This document shows positions 20,433-29,762 of a DNA stretch of 64,000 bases, piece by piece. The notes below the pieces were generated by a model. That model worked only from the letters and a program-made list of their open reading frames with translations, was not told the DNA's origin and searched no databases. Made by a program: the position numbers and the translations under genes. This DNA comes from Flavobacteriales bacterium (GTDB taxonomy: Bacteria; Bacteroidota; Bacteroidia; Flavobacteriales_D; Sanyastnellaceae), in NCBI GenBank assembly GCA_022428205.1, contig JAKMCW010000086.1, positions 1-64,000 on the forward strand. The letters run 5' to 3'. Positions within the stretch are counted from its first letter, which is position 1, and each line of letters opens with the position of its first letter.

Positions 20433-22646
20433 TCAACGTCCGCCTTCTTCAGCTGGTGCTTCAGTTTCCGTGGTTTCCACGGGCGCAGCTGGCGTCATCA
20501 CGAAATCGATTTCGTCGATGAGGTTTTGGGCTCCCGCCATCTTGTCGATGACCCACATCACGTAGCGGATGTCCACGCTGATGGTGCGTTGGAGTTCTGG
20601 CTCGAAGGCGATGTCGCCGCTCATGGCTTCCCAGTTGCCATCAAAGGCGAGGCCGATGAGGTCGCCATTGCCGTTTAGAACAGGGCTTCCTGAGTTGCCT
20701 CCTGTGATGTCGTTGTTGGAAATGAAGCAGAGTACGAGGTTGCCAGCGTCATCGGCATAGCGGCCAAAGTCACGCTTGCGGAGGAGGGACTCAAGGGTGC
20801 CGTCCACCACAAACTCTGGATTGGAGTTGTCCTTCTTCTGAAGGATGCCGTCGGATGTGGTCACGAAGTCGTAGTGGACCGCATCTGCAGGGTCGTAGTC
20901 ACCCACCGTGCCATAGCTCAAGCGCATGGTTGAGTTGGCGTCTGGGTACCACATCTTGTCTGGATTCATTTCACGCAAGCCTGCGGTCAGCAGGCGGTAG
21001 CCCTCGTCATACTTGCTCTGCTCAGGAGAAGAGAAGTAGCTCCGGTAGGAGTCGATGAGGCTCATGGCTGCTGCCACTGCGAGGTCCTTTTCGAGGACCT
21101 TTTCACTGGGCTCACTGACAAAGGCTTCAAAGCGGTCGGCATCGGTCAAGAAGCTCTTGGGGTACATCTTGTCTGCATACCGCGAAAAGTCGCCTTTGTA
21201 CTTGTCACGGACAGTGTTGAAGTAGGAGGGCTGCTGGTCGGCGGGAATGTCCTCCATGTACTTGGTCATCAAAGCCACGAAGAGGTCCCGGTCGGTTTCC
21301 ATGTCGTAGTCCTTGAAGAAACCCTCAGCACGGCCACGCATGCTGGCTGCGGCACCGGCTGCCCGGTCGGCGTCTTCACTGAACAGGCCTTGGGCGGCCA
21401 TGCCCACGCGGAAGGCAAAGAGCATCAGGTCACAACCGATCAGACCAGCTTCCAAAGAATAGACCTGGCCTTTGACGGTTGCGTCTGTGTTTTGGTAGTA
21501 CGTGTCGAGCAAACCGAGGGTCTCTCCGTACGTTTCCATCCGCTCAGGTGAACCTTGCATCCAAGCAGAGAATTCGTCTTCGAGGGCCTTCTTCTTGCTG
21601 TAGACGTCGAGGGCTTTGAGGCCTTTGGATTGTCCGATGTAGTACTTCCAATAGTTGGCGGTCTGGGCATACTTCGCAGCGTACTGGATGCGCACAGCAG
21701 GGTCGGCGTCCATGTGCGTCTTCATGGTGCGGAGCTTGAGGTCACGGACTTCCACAACGCTGGGGTTGTAGAGGTCAAGTGCCTGTTGGATGCCACGGCT
21801 GCTCAAGAAACGATCGGTGCTGCCGGGGTAACCCATGATCATGGTGAAGTCGCCGTTCTGCACGCCGTCCAACGACACCTTGAGGTGGCGCTTAGGGGTA
21901 TACGGCTTGTTCTCTTCGCTGTAATCGGCGGGGTTGCCATCCGCGTCGGAATAGATGCGCAGCAAAGAGAAATCGCCGGTGTGGCGGGGCCACATCCAGT
22001 TGTCGGTGTCTCCACCAAACTTGCCGATGCTTTCTGGTGGGTTGCCCACCAAGCGGATGTCGGTGTAATCGCGGTAGATGAAGAGGTAAAACTCGTTGCC
22101 GTGGTAAAAGCTCTTGACCTGAGGGCGGAAGTCGGGGTTGATGCCCTTTTCCTCTTCCTCAATCTGGGCGATCACAGCTTGAATGGCCTGCTCGCGGGCT
22201 CCGGCGTCCATATCGGCTGTAACGTCTGCCAATACGCGCTCCGTCACGTCTTCAATGCGCTGCAGGAAGGTCACACTGAAATCCGGAATGGGCTTTTCCT
22301 CTTCAAGCGACATGGCCCAGAAACCGTTGGTCAGAATGTCGTCCTCCACAGTGCTAAAGCCTTGAATGGCGCCATAGGCACAGTGGTGGTTGGTGAGCAC
22401 GAGACCTTGGTCTGAAATGATTTCGGCCGTGCAGCTGCCGCCGTTGAGGGTGATCACCGCGTCCCTCAAACAGGCTTGGTTCAGGGAGTAGATGTCCTCA
22501 GCGGTGAGGTTCAGGCCCATCTGTTGCATTTCTGCTTCATTGATGCGCTGCAGCATGTGCAGGAGCCACATGCCTTCATCGGCGCGTGCCGTGGTAGCGG
22601 CGAGTTGGAATGCTGCGAAGAGCAGCAGGAAGATGCGTTGCTTCAT
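20433..22646 (-). CDS. S46 family dipeptidyl-peptidase, DPP7-like
   Basis: Signal peptide MKQRIFLLLFAAFQLAATTARADEGMW; LTNHHCAYGAIQ (catalytic His), DTDNWMWPRHTGDFSLLRIYSD (Asp), TGGNSGSPVLNGNGDLIGLAFDGNWEAMSGDIAFEPELQRTISVDIRYVMWVIDK (Ser). Confidence 0.94.
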   Translation of the reverse strand: MKQRIFLLLFAAFQLAATTARADEGMWLLHMLQRINEAEMQQMGLNLTAEDIYSLNQACLRDAVITLNGGSCTAEIISDQGLVLTNHHCAYGAIQGFSTVEDDILTNGFWAMSLEEEKPIPDFSVTFLQRIEDVTERVLADVTADMDAGAREQAIQAVIAQIEEEEKGINPDFRPQVKSFYHGNEFYLFIYRDYTDIRLVGNPPESIGKFGGDTDNWMWPRHTGDFSLLRIYSDADGNPADYSEENKPYTPKRHLKVSLDGVQNGDFTMIMGYPGSTDRFLSSRGIQQALDLYNPSVVEVRDLKLRTMKTHMDADPAVRIQYAAKYAQTANYWKYYIGQSKGLKALDVYSKKKALEDEFSAWMQGSPERMETYGETLGLLDTYYQNTDATVKGQVYSLEAGLIGCDLMLFAFRVGMAAQGLFSEDADRAAGAAASMRGRAEGFFKDYDMETDRDLFVALMTKYMEDIPADQQPSYFNTVRDKYKGDFSRYADKMYPKSFLTDADRFEAFVSEPSEKVLEKDLAVAAAMSLIDSYRSYFSSPEQSKYDEGYRLLTAGLREMNPDKMWYPDANSTMRLSYGTVGDYDPADAVHYDFVTTSDGILQKKDNSNPEFVVDGTLESLLRKRDFGRYADDAGNLVLCFISNNDITGGNSGSPVLNGNGDLIGLAFDGNWEAMSGDIAFEPELQRTISVDIRYVMWVIDKMAGAQNLIDEIDFVMTPAAPVETTETEAPAEEGGR

Positions 22647-22734
22647 GGTGTTGTTCGTCGTTGGTGTCGGTCCATTTTCCGGACCTACAGCGGCGCGAAA
22701 ATAGGAGGGGAAAGTTTGAAGGCCGTTTCGCGCC

Positions 22735-23220
22735 TTATTGTTTGGATTCTGGGGTCCAGGGCGTGAGTTCAATCAGGCTGTCCAATGCTGCGTAGAGGCC
22801 CGATAAATCCGGCCCGTTGAAGCGGTCCATGACTTCATGCGGCCCCAGGGTAATTCGGGTGGCCGGAAGGTCCGTGATCAAGGGGTTGTCATAGACGCCT
22901 GCTTTGCGGTCTAGTCTCATTGCAGCGGCGATGCTGGCGATTTCGTGCATCTGTTCTTGGCTCCAATCTGCGGTATAGGTCCCGATGCGTTCCACATTGG
23001 CCTTGCCGGTGTAGATGGCGGAACCATCAGGAGCCACTGTGAGGGTGAAGGCTGGACAGGGGCCAAAACACATGGTGCGTTGATAGCTCAACCACTCTGC
23101 GTCACCCCCGGAGAGGTATGCACGTGGGCCGTGACAAGAGACGGAGCAGAGGATGGCCGCGCAGATGCAGGGCAGCTTGAAGGCAAGTGTGTGCTGGGGA
23201 GCCTTGGCAGACAGCTTCAC
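22735..23220 (-). CDS. DUF6438-like lipoprotein
   Basis: Lipobox-like SVSC; YQRTMCFGPCPAFTLTVAPDGSAIYTGKANVERIGTY resembles the CFGPCP...Y.G pattern of DUF6438. GTG start overlaps the yidC stop (GTGA). Confidence 0.7.
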   Translation of the reverse strand: MKLSAKAPQHTLAFKLPCICAAILCSVSCHGPRAYLSGGDAEWLSYQRTMCFGPCPAFTLTVAPDGSAIYTGKANVERIGTYTADWSQEQMHEIASIAAAMRLDRKAGVYDNPLITDLPATRITLGPHEVMDRFNGPDLSGLYAALDSLIELTPWTPESKQ

Positions 23221-25019
23221 TTTTTGCGCTTCTGGTTGCGGGATTTCCGAGCCTGGTCGCGTTGCTGCTTCATTTCCTCAGCGCGCTTCTGCTGTTCTTT
23301 CTGCATCGTTTCGAGCCGCTGAGCGAAGCCGCTTTTCTTTTTTTCCTCCTTGGGTGTGGCTTGCTTGGCCTTGATTTTCTCGCGGATCTTGTCTTCGTCG
23401 ATGAAGAATTTCTTGACGGCAGTCACTTGTCCGATGGTCACAATGTTGGCCATGAAGTAATACAGGCTCAAGCCGCTGGCGTACCGGTTAAAGAAGAAGA
23501 GCATAAAGAGCGGCATGATCCGCATCATGATGCGCATGTCGGGCATGCCCGGTTGCGTAGGTGCCGCTTGTTGCGCCATGTTCTGGTTCATGTAGAAGAA
23601 CATGGAGCCAGCCATGAGCAGGGTAAAGCCCGAAATATGTGCGCCGTAGAAGGGGATTTCAAACGGCAAGTCCAAGATGCTGTCGTAGGCAGCGAGGTCG
23701 TCTGCCCAGAGGAAGGATTTACCCCGCAGCTCTATGTTGGCGGGGAAGAACCTGAACATGGCATAGAGCAGCGGCGCTTGTATGAGCTGAGGGATGCATC
23801 CTGCCAGAGGATTGACGCCGCTGTCTCGGTACAGCTTCATTGTTTCCTGTTGGCGCTGCATGGCATCCTCCTGGTCAGGATACTTCTCGTTGATCACCTC
23901 CATGTCCGGCTTGAGGAGCCGCATTTTGGCCGAACTCACGTAGTTCTTCCAAGTGATGGGGAACAAGATGGACTTGATGAACAAGGTCATCATCAAGACA
24001 ATGAGTCCTGCGGAACCGATGTACTTGGCGAGCCATCCGTAGACAAAGAAGATGATGTTCCGGTTGATCCATCCGAAAATCCACCATCCAAAGTCGATCA
24101 CTCGGCCGATTTCACCCCAGCCCGTGGTGTTCAGGGCCGTTACATCGTTCGGGCCAAAGTAGAATTGCACTGTGGCCAATTCCCGGCCGTCGATGCGCTC
24201 GGTCGGCATCGTGACGTCCATGCCGAAACGCATGTTGATGGTGGTGTCTTGTTCGTCGGTGGGAGGCAGGCTTCTCAATTTGCCTGAATTGAACCCCGCT
24301 TCGCTTCCAACGATGGCTGAGAAGTAATTCTGCTTGAACGCGACCCATTCTACAGGGTCTTCGATGTCGGCTTCATCGTCACGCCCTTCGTACAGGTAGT
24401 CCCGACCGCGGCCCAGCTCACGGTAGTATATGCTGCTGCGCTGGCGTTCCCATTCAAGGCCCTTTTCGTTGTGACGGCCATCGGCTTGCCACTGGAAGCC
24501 AACCTCACCATTGGCATTCTTGAATTCCGCATCACAATCGATGAGGTAACCATCAATGGTATAGGTCAGGCTGCGGAGGGGACCATCACCTCGGTTGGTC
24601 AGTACCACCTCCTCATCGGTCGCCTTGGTCACATCAAAGCGTTGGTCATAGGACCCTTCTCCGCGTGCGATCCAATTGACATCGGACCCATTTTCAGTCC
24701 AGAGCTGTATGGGCGCTTGGCTCCAGTAATCGAGGTAGCCGTCTTTCAACTGTGCTGAGACGATGTTGCCGCCATCCGTCGAAAACGCCACCTTGAGGTC
24801 CTTGGACTCCAGCATCACCGTGCGGGAGGTATACGTGCTGTCCACCATGTCGGTGAACGGGGCAGTTGGGATGTCCACGGCCTGCTCAGGGACTTCGGGA
24901 GCAGCGGTTGTTTCTGTTGTGGCAGTTTCCGTGACCTCAGGTGCAGGCACGAAATACAGCTGATACACGATGACCATCGCGAAAATCAGTACGAAACCGG
25001 TAATGGTGTTGCGATCCAT
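23217..25019 (-). CDS. yidC: Membrane protein insertase YidC
   Basis: MDRNTITGFVLIFAMVIVYQLYF; periplasmic domain; ITWKNYVSSAKMRLLKPDMEVINEKYPDQEDAMQRQQETMKLYRDSGVNPLAGCIPQLIQAPLLYAMFRFFP. Confidence 0.97.
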   Translation of the reverse strand: MDRNTITGFVLIFAMVIVYQLYFVPAPEVTETATTETTAAPEVPEQAVDIPTAPFTDMVDSTYTSRTVMLESKDLKVAFSTDGGNIVSAQLKDGYLDYWSQAPIQLWTENGSDVNWIARGEGSYDQRFDVTKATDEEVVLTNRGDGPLRSLTYTIDGYLIDCDAEFKNANGEVGFQWQADGRHNEKGLEWERQRSSIYYRELGRGRDYLYEGRDDEADIEDPVEWVAFKQNYFSAIVGSEAGFNSGKLRSLPPTDEQDTTINMRFGMDVTMPTERIDGRELATVQFYFGPNDVTALNTTGWGEIGRVIDFGWWIFGWINRNIIFFVYGWLAKYIGSAGLIVLMMTLFIKSILFPITWKNYVSSAKMRLLKPDMEVINEKYPDQEDAMQRQQETMKLYRDSGVNPLAGCIPQLIQAPLLYAMFRFFPANIELRGKSFLWADDLAAYDSILDLPFEIPFYGAHISGFTLLMAGSMFFYMNQNMAQQAAPTQPGMPDMRIMMRIMPLFMLFFFNRYASGLSLYYFMANIVTIGQVTAVKKFFIDEDKIREKIKAKQATPKEEKKKSGFAQRLETMQKEQQKRAEEMKQQRDQARKSRNQKRKK

Positions 25020-25039
25020 AGGGGGGCAAACTTACGGGT

Positions 25040-25576
25040 TCACCACGCGTGTGCGCGGTCATTCATCCAGAGACCTTTCACTTTCATCGCTTGCTCGAGC
25101 ACATCGCGCACGCAGCCTGCTCCTCCGCGAACGGGACTGACGTAGTTTGAAGCGCTGCGGACTTCGGGAGCGGCGTCTTGTGGGCAGCAAGCCAAACCTG
25201 CTGCTGCCAGCACTGGAAGGTCAGGAATATCATCTCCCATGTAGCAGATTTGTTCGGGCTCGAGGCCCCACCGTTGGCAGAGTTTTTCGAATTCGCCCAG
25301 TTTTTCTGAGGCGCCCATGATGACTTCAGTAACGCCGAGTCCATTCATGCGACGCACCACTTCTTCACTGCGTCCTCCGGAGATCATGGCTATGCGCAGG
25401 CCACACTTGGTGGCATGTTGCACGGCATAGCCGTCACGGGTACTGGCGGTGCGGACTTGCTCACCTCCGGGCATTAAAAAGACAGTGCCGTTGGTGAAGA
25501 CACCGTCGTTGTCAAAGACAAAAGCTTCAATGTGCTTCAGCTGTTGCTTGAAAGGGAGGGAGTCTGTCGTATCCAT
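25040..25576 (-). CDS. HAD-superfamily phosphatase, KdsC-like (KDO-8-phosphate phosphatase)
   Basis: EAFVFDNDGVFTNGTVFL, TRDGYAVQHATKCGLRIAMISGGRSEEVVRR, QICYMGDDIPDLPVLAAAGLACCPQDAAPEV. Confidence 0.85.
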   Translation of the reverse strand: MDTTDSLPFKQQLKHIEAFVFDNDGVFTNGTVFLMPGGEQVRTASTRDGYAVQHATKCGLRIAMISGGRSEEVVRRMNGLGVTEVIMGASEKLGEFEKLCQRWGLEPEQICYMGDDIPDLPVLAAAGLACCPQDAAPEVRSASNYVSPVRGGAGCVRDVLEQAMKVKGLWMNDRAHAW

Positions 25577-26318
25577 GGTGTTGGAGAATGCAATTGGTCA
25601 AGATGTGGTGAAGCAAAGGCAGATCCGGTGCTGCGGCAGAGCCTTGGGCCAAGGTGGCTTGTTGGCGGTCCAATGTGGACCTGTCGTTGCGCGCAGCGGG
25701 GCCAGAAACGGAGTTCAATGCCTTGCCTTTCAATGCAGTGGCTACACTTTCTTGGACCAATGGAGCGAGGACTTCGAGGGGGAGTCCATGTTCGGTGAGG
25801 TGGGCTTCTACGGTCCCGAGCCAAGCCGCAGTGAGGTTGCCTGCCAATACCGCACCAAGGTGAAGCGCTTGCCGGGTTTCTGAGGTCAGATCAAAGGCGT
25901 TTGGTGCCAATTGTCGCGACCATTGTCGCAGGGCCTCATTGTCCGTTTCCACCCCAAGTGGAAGGGTATTCCAGTTGGGGGCTTGTTCGGCCACGAAGGT
26001 CATGGGTGGCCAGAGCACGCCGCGCTGCTCAGGGGCAACCTGCAGAATTTCTGCTGGAACAGCACCGGCGTGGTGAACCAATAAGGTGTTCGGTCCAATG
26101 CCTGGCAGCACTTGCGCTACAACTGCAGCCAATGCATCATCGGGTACGGCAAGAAACAAGGCCTCGCCATCACCTGCAGTTTCCCATGCACTCAAGGGGT
26201 GGACGCCCTCACTGGCCGTTCGGCTCCAACGCTCGGTGTTCACGCCAAGGGATTCAAGCCTAAGGGCCAGCGGCCGGCCGAGCCGTCCCATCCCGATGAC
26301 GTGGGCACGCTGAATCAT
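25527..26318 (-). CDS. Rossmann-fold / DUF2520 domain protein
   Basis: MIQRAHVIGMGRLGRPLALRLESLGV; GALAAVVAQVLPG...LLVHHAGAVPAEIL; C-terminal helical DUF2520-like domain (LLHHILTNCILQHHGYD). Confidence 0.75.
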   Translation of the reverse strand: MIQRAHVIGMGRLGRPLALRLESLGVNTERWSRTASEGVHPLSAWETAGDGEALFLAVPDDALAAVVAQVLPGIGPNTLLVHHAGAVPAEILQVAPEQRGVLWPPMTFVAEQAPNWNTLPLGVETDNEALRQWSRQLAPNAFDLTSETRQALHLGAVLAGNLTAAWLGTVEAHLTEHGLPLEVLAPLVQESVATALKGKALNSVSGPAARNDRSTLDRQQATLAQGSAAAPDLPLLHHILTNCILQHHGYDRLPPFQATAEAH

Positions 26319-29131
26319 GCAGCGGATCGTTTAGAGGGCCTGCGCTGTTGGGTTTTGCGCCGTTGGCGTACCGCCATCAATGCCCCACCTGTCATGATGA
26401 GGCAGCCAAGCCACAGCAAGTTGATCTGGGGAAATACAGTGGCTTGCATCACGATGAAATCCCTGCGGATGCTCAGGTTTTCCCAGATTACTGTTTCAAA
26501 GGTGGCTTCTGCCGGTCGGAATCCGTCGATGCGGACCTTGATCCCGCGGTCTTCGAGGGTGACCATGTCAGGAATGAGCAAGCTGTCCCTGACGATGTAG
26601 AGTGCCGTGAAATTGGTGTCCGGTCCATTTCCTGTGAGCCTGAAGTGGGCGGCCACCGCGAGGTCCTTGTCGAGCAAACCATAGGCAGGCTTTTCGGGCA
26701 GGGTTACCGCTGAAATAGAATCGAGGGCGAGCATGGAGCGGCCGATGACCAGGCTGTCTCTGCGCATCAGGTCATGCTTACGGCCATCCATCCAGCCGTT
26801 TTCGTCTGCTTCGGGCTCAGAAACGCGTCCCCATTTGATGTGGGTATAGAGGTCCCGGTTCCAGAAACGCTTGGTGTCAGGTTCCGGCGCATTGCCCATC
26901 TGCTCATTGAGTTGGATGCGGGGCTCGAGGGTAAAGGCATAAGGCCCGGGACGTCCTGCGGACCAAGGCTTGGCCTCGGTCTTTTGCCGGTTGTTCGGGA
27001 GCGGAATGAACGTCCACTGAGTTTCGAGGTCGTCCTGAAAACGCGGAGAAGCGGTATGGTCTTCGTTGCACTGAAAGAGGAATCCCTCATTGGCCACCAC
27101 CTCACCTGTGGTGTAGGTTTCGGGCACCGTGTTGTAGTACTCTACAGCGAATTTGGCGTGAATGCCTTCTTGCCTCCGCTCTCTGTAGCATACGTAGTAG
27201 GGGCCCAGAGCCACGGTGTCCTCTTGGAGCAGCAACAGATCTTCGTCGTTGGACAAGGATTCATTGAGCATGGCGAGGTCGCCAAACCGGTTCTGGCTGA
27301 TGATGTCCTTCTTGGCGTTGGAAATCACGGACCCGAATATGACGAGGGCAAATCCAATGTGAGCAATGCTCGCCCCCGCGTGATCCCAGCGTCCTTTCAA
27401 TCCTTGAACGATATAATCGGCGTTGGCTGCAGCGGACCACAAGCAGGCAAACATCAATGCTACCCGTGGCGCCTCCCAGGTGGCAAACCCGTAGGTCCAA
27501 GTGAAGATGAACGTCAACACCCCAGCGAGCATCAGACTCCGCAGAAGTTTCATGCCCAAGCCTTTGCTGCTTTCCTGCCGATATCGGAGAAACTGAGTAA
27601 ACGCAGTGATGCTAATGAATAAGAAGGCGAGGGGCACCTGTATGGCGTGGTAGGTCGCGTCGAAGTCTGTACCGGGAGCCAGCTCATGTGCGGCCAATTT
27701 CCGTGCGAGGTTGCTTCCAGTGGACTGATAGAGGCTTTCGAAAAGCCCGCTAAAGGGCGCCAAGAAATGGTTGAGGACGGGCAGGCTCGTTTGAAACGAG
27801 ATGTGCACCGCGGCGGCAAACATGAGCATGCCACCGACAAACATCCAGAACTCCCGTGTCCAGAGGGGGCTTTCTTGATCTGTGCGGGGCAGATGGCGCA
27901 GGTGACCGCGCAGCACAGCAAGGACCATGACAACCAGCAGTCCCAGACTGCACAAGGCCGGGTCAAGGACAGCGATGCCCACCGCCAGTGCGGCCTTGAT
28001 TCCACCAAAGACCACACGGTCGCGGCCTGGAGCGAGCATCATGGTGCTCAGCAATGCACAACAGGCGAGCAGGAAACCGAGGAGTTGGGGCAGGATCCCG
28101 CTGTCTACAAAGCTGTGCACGGAGGTGTCTCCTAGGATGCCGCTTTTGGTCAAGAATGTGGAGTACACGACCAGCAAGAAGCCGAGCCCGATCATGAGAT
28201 AGGTGGCCGTCACAGCTGTTTTGGGCTTGGCCTTGTTGATCAGGAGCAAGTGCGCACCTGCCACGAGCACCAGCCAAGGCACCAAGGAGCTGTTCTCGAC
28301 AGGGTCCCATGCCCAAAAGCCGCCAAAACTCAGCGCCTCATAGGCCCATGCCCCGCCCATCAAGATCCCGGCTCCGAGGATGGCCACGCCAAAAAAGGCC
28401 CATGGAATGGCCCGGGTCATCCAAGTCCGGTGGTCGCGCGTCCACAGGCCACTGACCGCGAGGGCAAAAGGCATCAACGTGCTGGCAAACCCCAAAAACA
28501 AAGTGGGGGGGTGGATGACCATCCAATAGTTCTGCAGCAGGGGGTTGAGTCCCTGTCCGTCGGCAAATTGCGGAATCAGGGAGAGGTAGTCTGGATTCAG
28601 CGTCCAAGGAAGGCCAGCGTTCTGTGGTGCCTCGCGGAGCATGAGGAAAGGATCAAGTCCGAATTGAAAGTCACCAAACCAAAGGCCGAGCAGCATAGAG
28701 GTGATGCCGGTGAGGACACCACTGTGGATGGCCATGACGGGCGGTTCCAGTTTGCCCGGGTTTCGCCTCAAAAACACGAAGACCAGCACCAGCATCCACG
28801 ACATCCAAAGGAGGAACCCGCCTTCTTGTCCTCCCCAGAAACTGGCCAGGACGAGCCCCGGTGACATGGCGTCATTGAGGTGTTTCCAGATGTATTCAAA
28901 TTCGTACCGGTGGCAGAAGATCAGCAGATAGAGCAGTGCACTGGTTCCCAAAATTCCTGCGGCTTGTACGCGAAACCCCCAGCGCCCAAGTGACAGCCAC
29001 TCTGCGGCATCTGATTTCACCGCTTTGGTGTAGCCAATGGTGGCCGCGAGGCCACCTGCAAAACCCATGGCGAGCAGGAAACGCCCCAATGAGGCGGCCC
29101 AGGTCCATTCTCCGGTGTAGGCGATATCCAC
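26315..29131 (-). CDS. ccmF: Cytochrome c-type biogenesis protein CcmF (heme lyase, WWD domain)
   Basis: FWGGQEGGFLLWMSWMLVLV, WMVIHPPTLFLGFASTLMPFALAVSGLW, GGFWAWDPVENSSLVPWLVLVAGAHLLL, ILGDTSVHSFVDSG. Confidence 0.93.
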   Translation of the reverse strand: MDIAYTGEWTWAASLGRFLLAMGFAGGLAATIGYTKAVKSDAAEWLSLGRWGFRVQAAGILGTSALLYLLIFCHRYEFEYIWKHLNDAMSPGLVLASFWGGQEGGFLLWMSWMLVLVFVFLRRNPGKLEPPVMAIHSGVLTGITSMLLGLWFGDFQFGLDPFLMLREAPQNAGLPWTLNPDYLSLIPQFADGQGLNPLLQNYWMVIHPPTLFLGFASTLMPFALAVSGLWTRDHRTWMTRAIPWAFFGVAILGAGILMGGAWAYEALSFGGFWAWDPVENSSLVPWLVLVAGAHLLLINKAKPKTAVTATYLMIGLGFLLVVYSTFLTKSGILGDTSVHSFVDSGILPQLLGFLLACCALLSTMMLAPGRDRVVFGGIKAALAVGIAVLDPALCSLGLLVVMVLAVLRGHLRHLPRTDQESPLWTREFWMFVGGMLMFAAAVHISFQTSLPVLNHFLAPFSGLFESLYQSTGSNLARKLAAHELAPGTDFDATYHAIQVPLAFLFISITAFTQFLRYRQESSKGLGMKLLRSLMLAGVLTFIFTWTYGFATWEAPRVALMFACLWSAAANADYIVQGLKGRWDHAGASIAHIGFALVIFGSVISNAKKDIISQNRFGDLAMLNESLSNDEDLLLLQEDTVALGPYYVCYRERRQEGIHAKFAVEYYNTVPETYTTGEVVANEGFLFQCNEDHTASPRFQDDLETQWTFIPLPNNRQKTEAKPWSAGRPGPYAFTLEPRIQLNEQMGNAPEPDTKRFWNRDLYTHIKWGRVSEPEADENGWMDGRKHDLMRRDSLVIGRSMLALDSISAVTLPEKPAYGLLDKDLAVAAHFRLTGNGPDTNFTALYIVRDSLLIPDMVTLEDRGIKVRIDGFRPAEATFETVIWENLSIRRDFIVMQATVFPQINLLWLGCLIMTGGALMAVRQRRKTQQRRPSKRSAA

Positions 29132-29151
29132 GGTGGTGCTGTGTGCTGTGG

Positions 29152-29559
29152 TTAGAGATTGGAAGGGGCAGCATCAGCCAGGCTGTGGCTGTCTTCGTTG
29201 TATTTGCTGGGGCACTTCATCAGCATGTCGGTGGCGACGAACTTTCCGTCTACCACCTTGCCGTACAAATCGATGGACTCGCTCTGTTCGAGTCCTGTTG
29301 GCTTTGATTCCTTGAGCAAGACCTCGTGAACTTCACCGGCCTTGTCCACCATGTGAAAGCGCGTTTCGGCTACAGCGACTTCAGGGTTGTAGACGACAGG
29401 GTGTTCGGTATCGAGGGTGCCGGATACCTTGAATTCAATGCCCGGTTCGGCAAAGGCGCGGCTGAAGACCACGGATTCGCTGTTTTGGGTAAAAACAGAC
29501 AAGAGTCCAGCGAGCAGGATGCCCACCAGCAGGATGACGACGATGTTGAGGCGGCTCAT
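29152..29559 (-). CDS. ccmE: Cytochrome c maturation protein CcmE, Cys-type (CxxxY)
   Basis: N-terminal TM anchor; FKVSGTLDTEHPVVYNPEVAVAETRFHMVDKAGEVHEVLLKESKPTGLEQSESIDLYGKVVDGKFVATDMLMKCPSKYNE. Position between ccmF and ccmC. Confidence 0.85.
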   Translation of the reverse strand: MSRLNIVVILLVGILLAGLLSVFTQNSESVVFSRAFAEPGIEFKVSGTLDTEHPVVYNPEVAVAETRFHMVDKAGEVHEVLLKESKPTGLEQSESIDLYGKVVDGKFVATDMLMKCPSKYNEDSHSLADAAPSNL

Positions 29560-29580
29560 GTGCAGGGAACTGAATCAGGA

Positions 29581-29754
29581 TCAGAGTGTGTCTTCACGTG
29601 AGGCTTCCTCAAGCTGTGTCAGCCGACGGTCCATGCGCCAGAGAGACAGGGCCAGTCCGGCGAGGATGATGAGGGCGACACCGGTCACCACATGGGCTTT
29701 TCCACTTCCAAAAAAGAAGCCTTCGAGGCTGTTCAATAGGAGCATTGCTTTCAT
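29581..29754 (-). CDS. CcmD-like small membrane protein
   Basis: 57 aa with one TM (AHVVTGVALIILAGLALSLWRMDRRLTQLEE), between ccmE and ccmC. Identity inferred from size and position. Confidence 0.6.
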   Translation of the reverse strand: MKAMLLLNSLEGFFFGSGKAHVVTGVALIILAGLALSLWRMDRRLTQLEEASREDTL

Positions 29755-29762
29755 AACAAGGG

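Noticed and set aside
23187-24287. 366-aa ORF on + strand
   Set aside because: Antisense to yidC; no motifs.
25527-25576. 50-bp overlap between the KdsC-like and DUF2520-like genes as a possible frameshift or fusion
   Set aside because: Both proteins are complete with their own family motifs. A modest overlap or slightly later KdsC start explains it.
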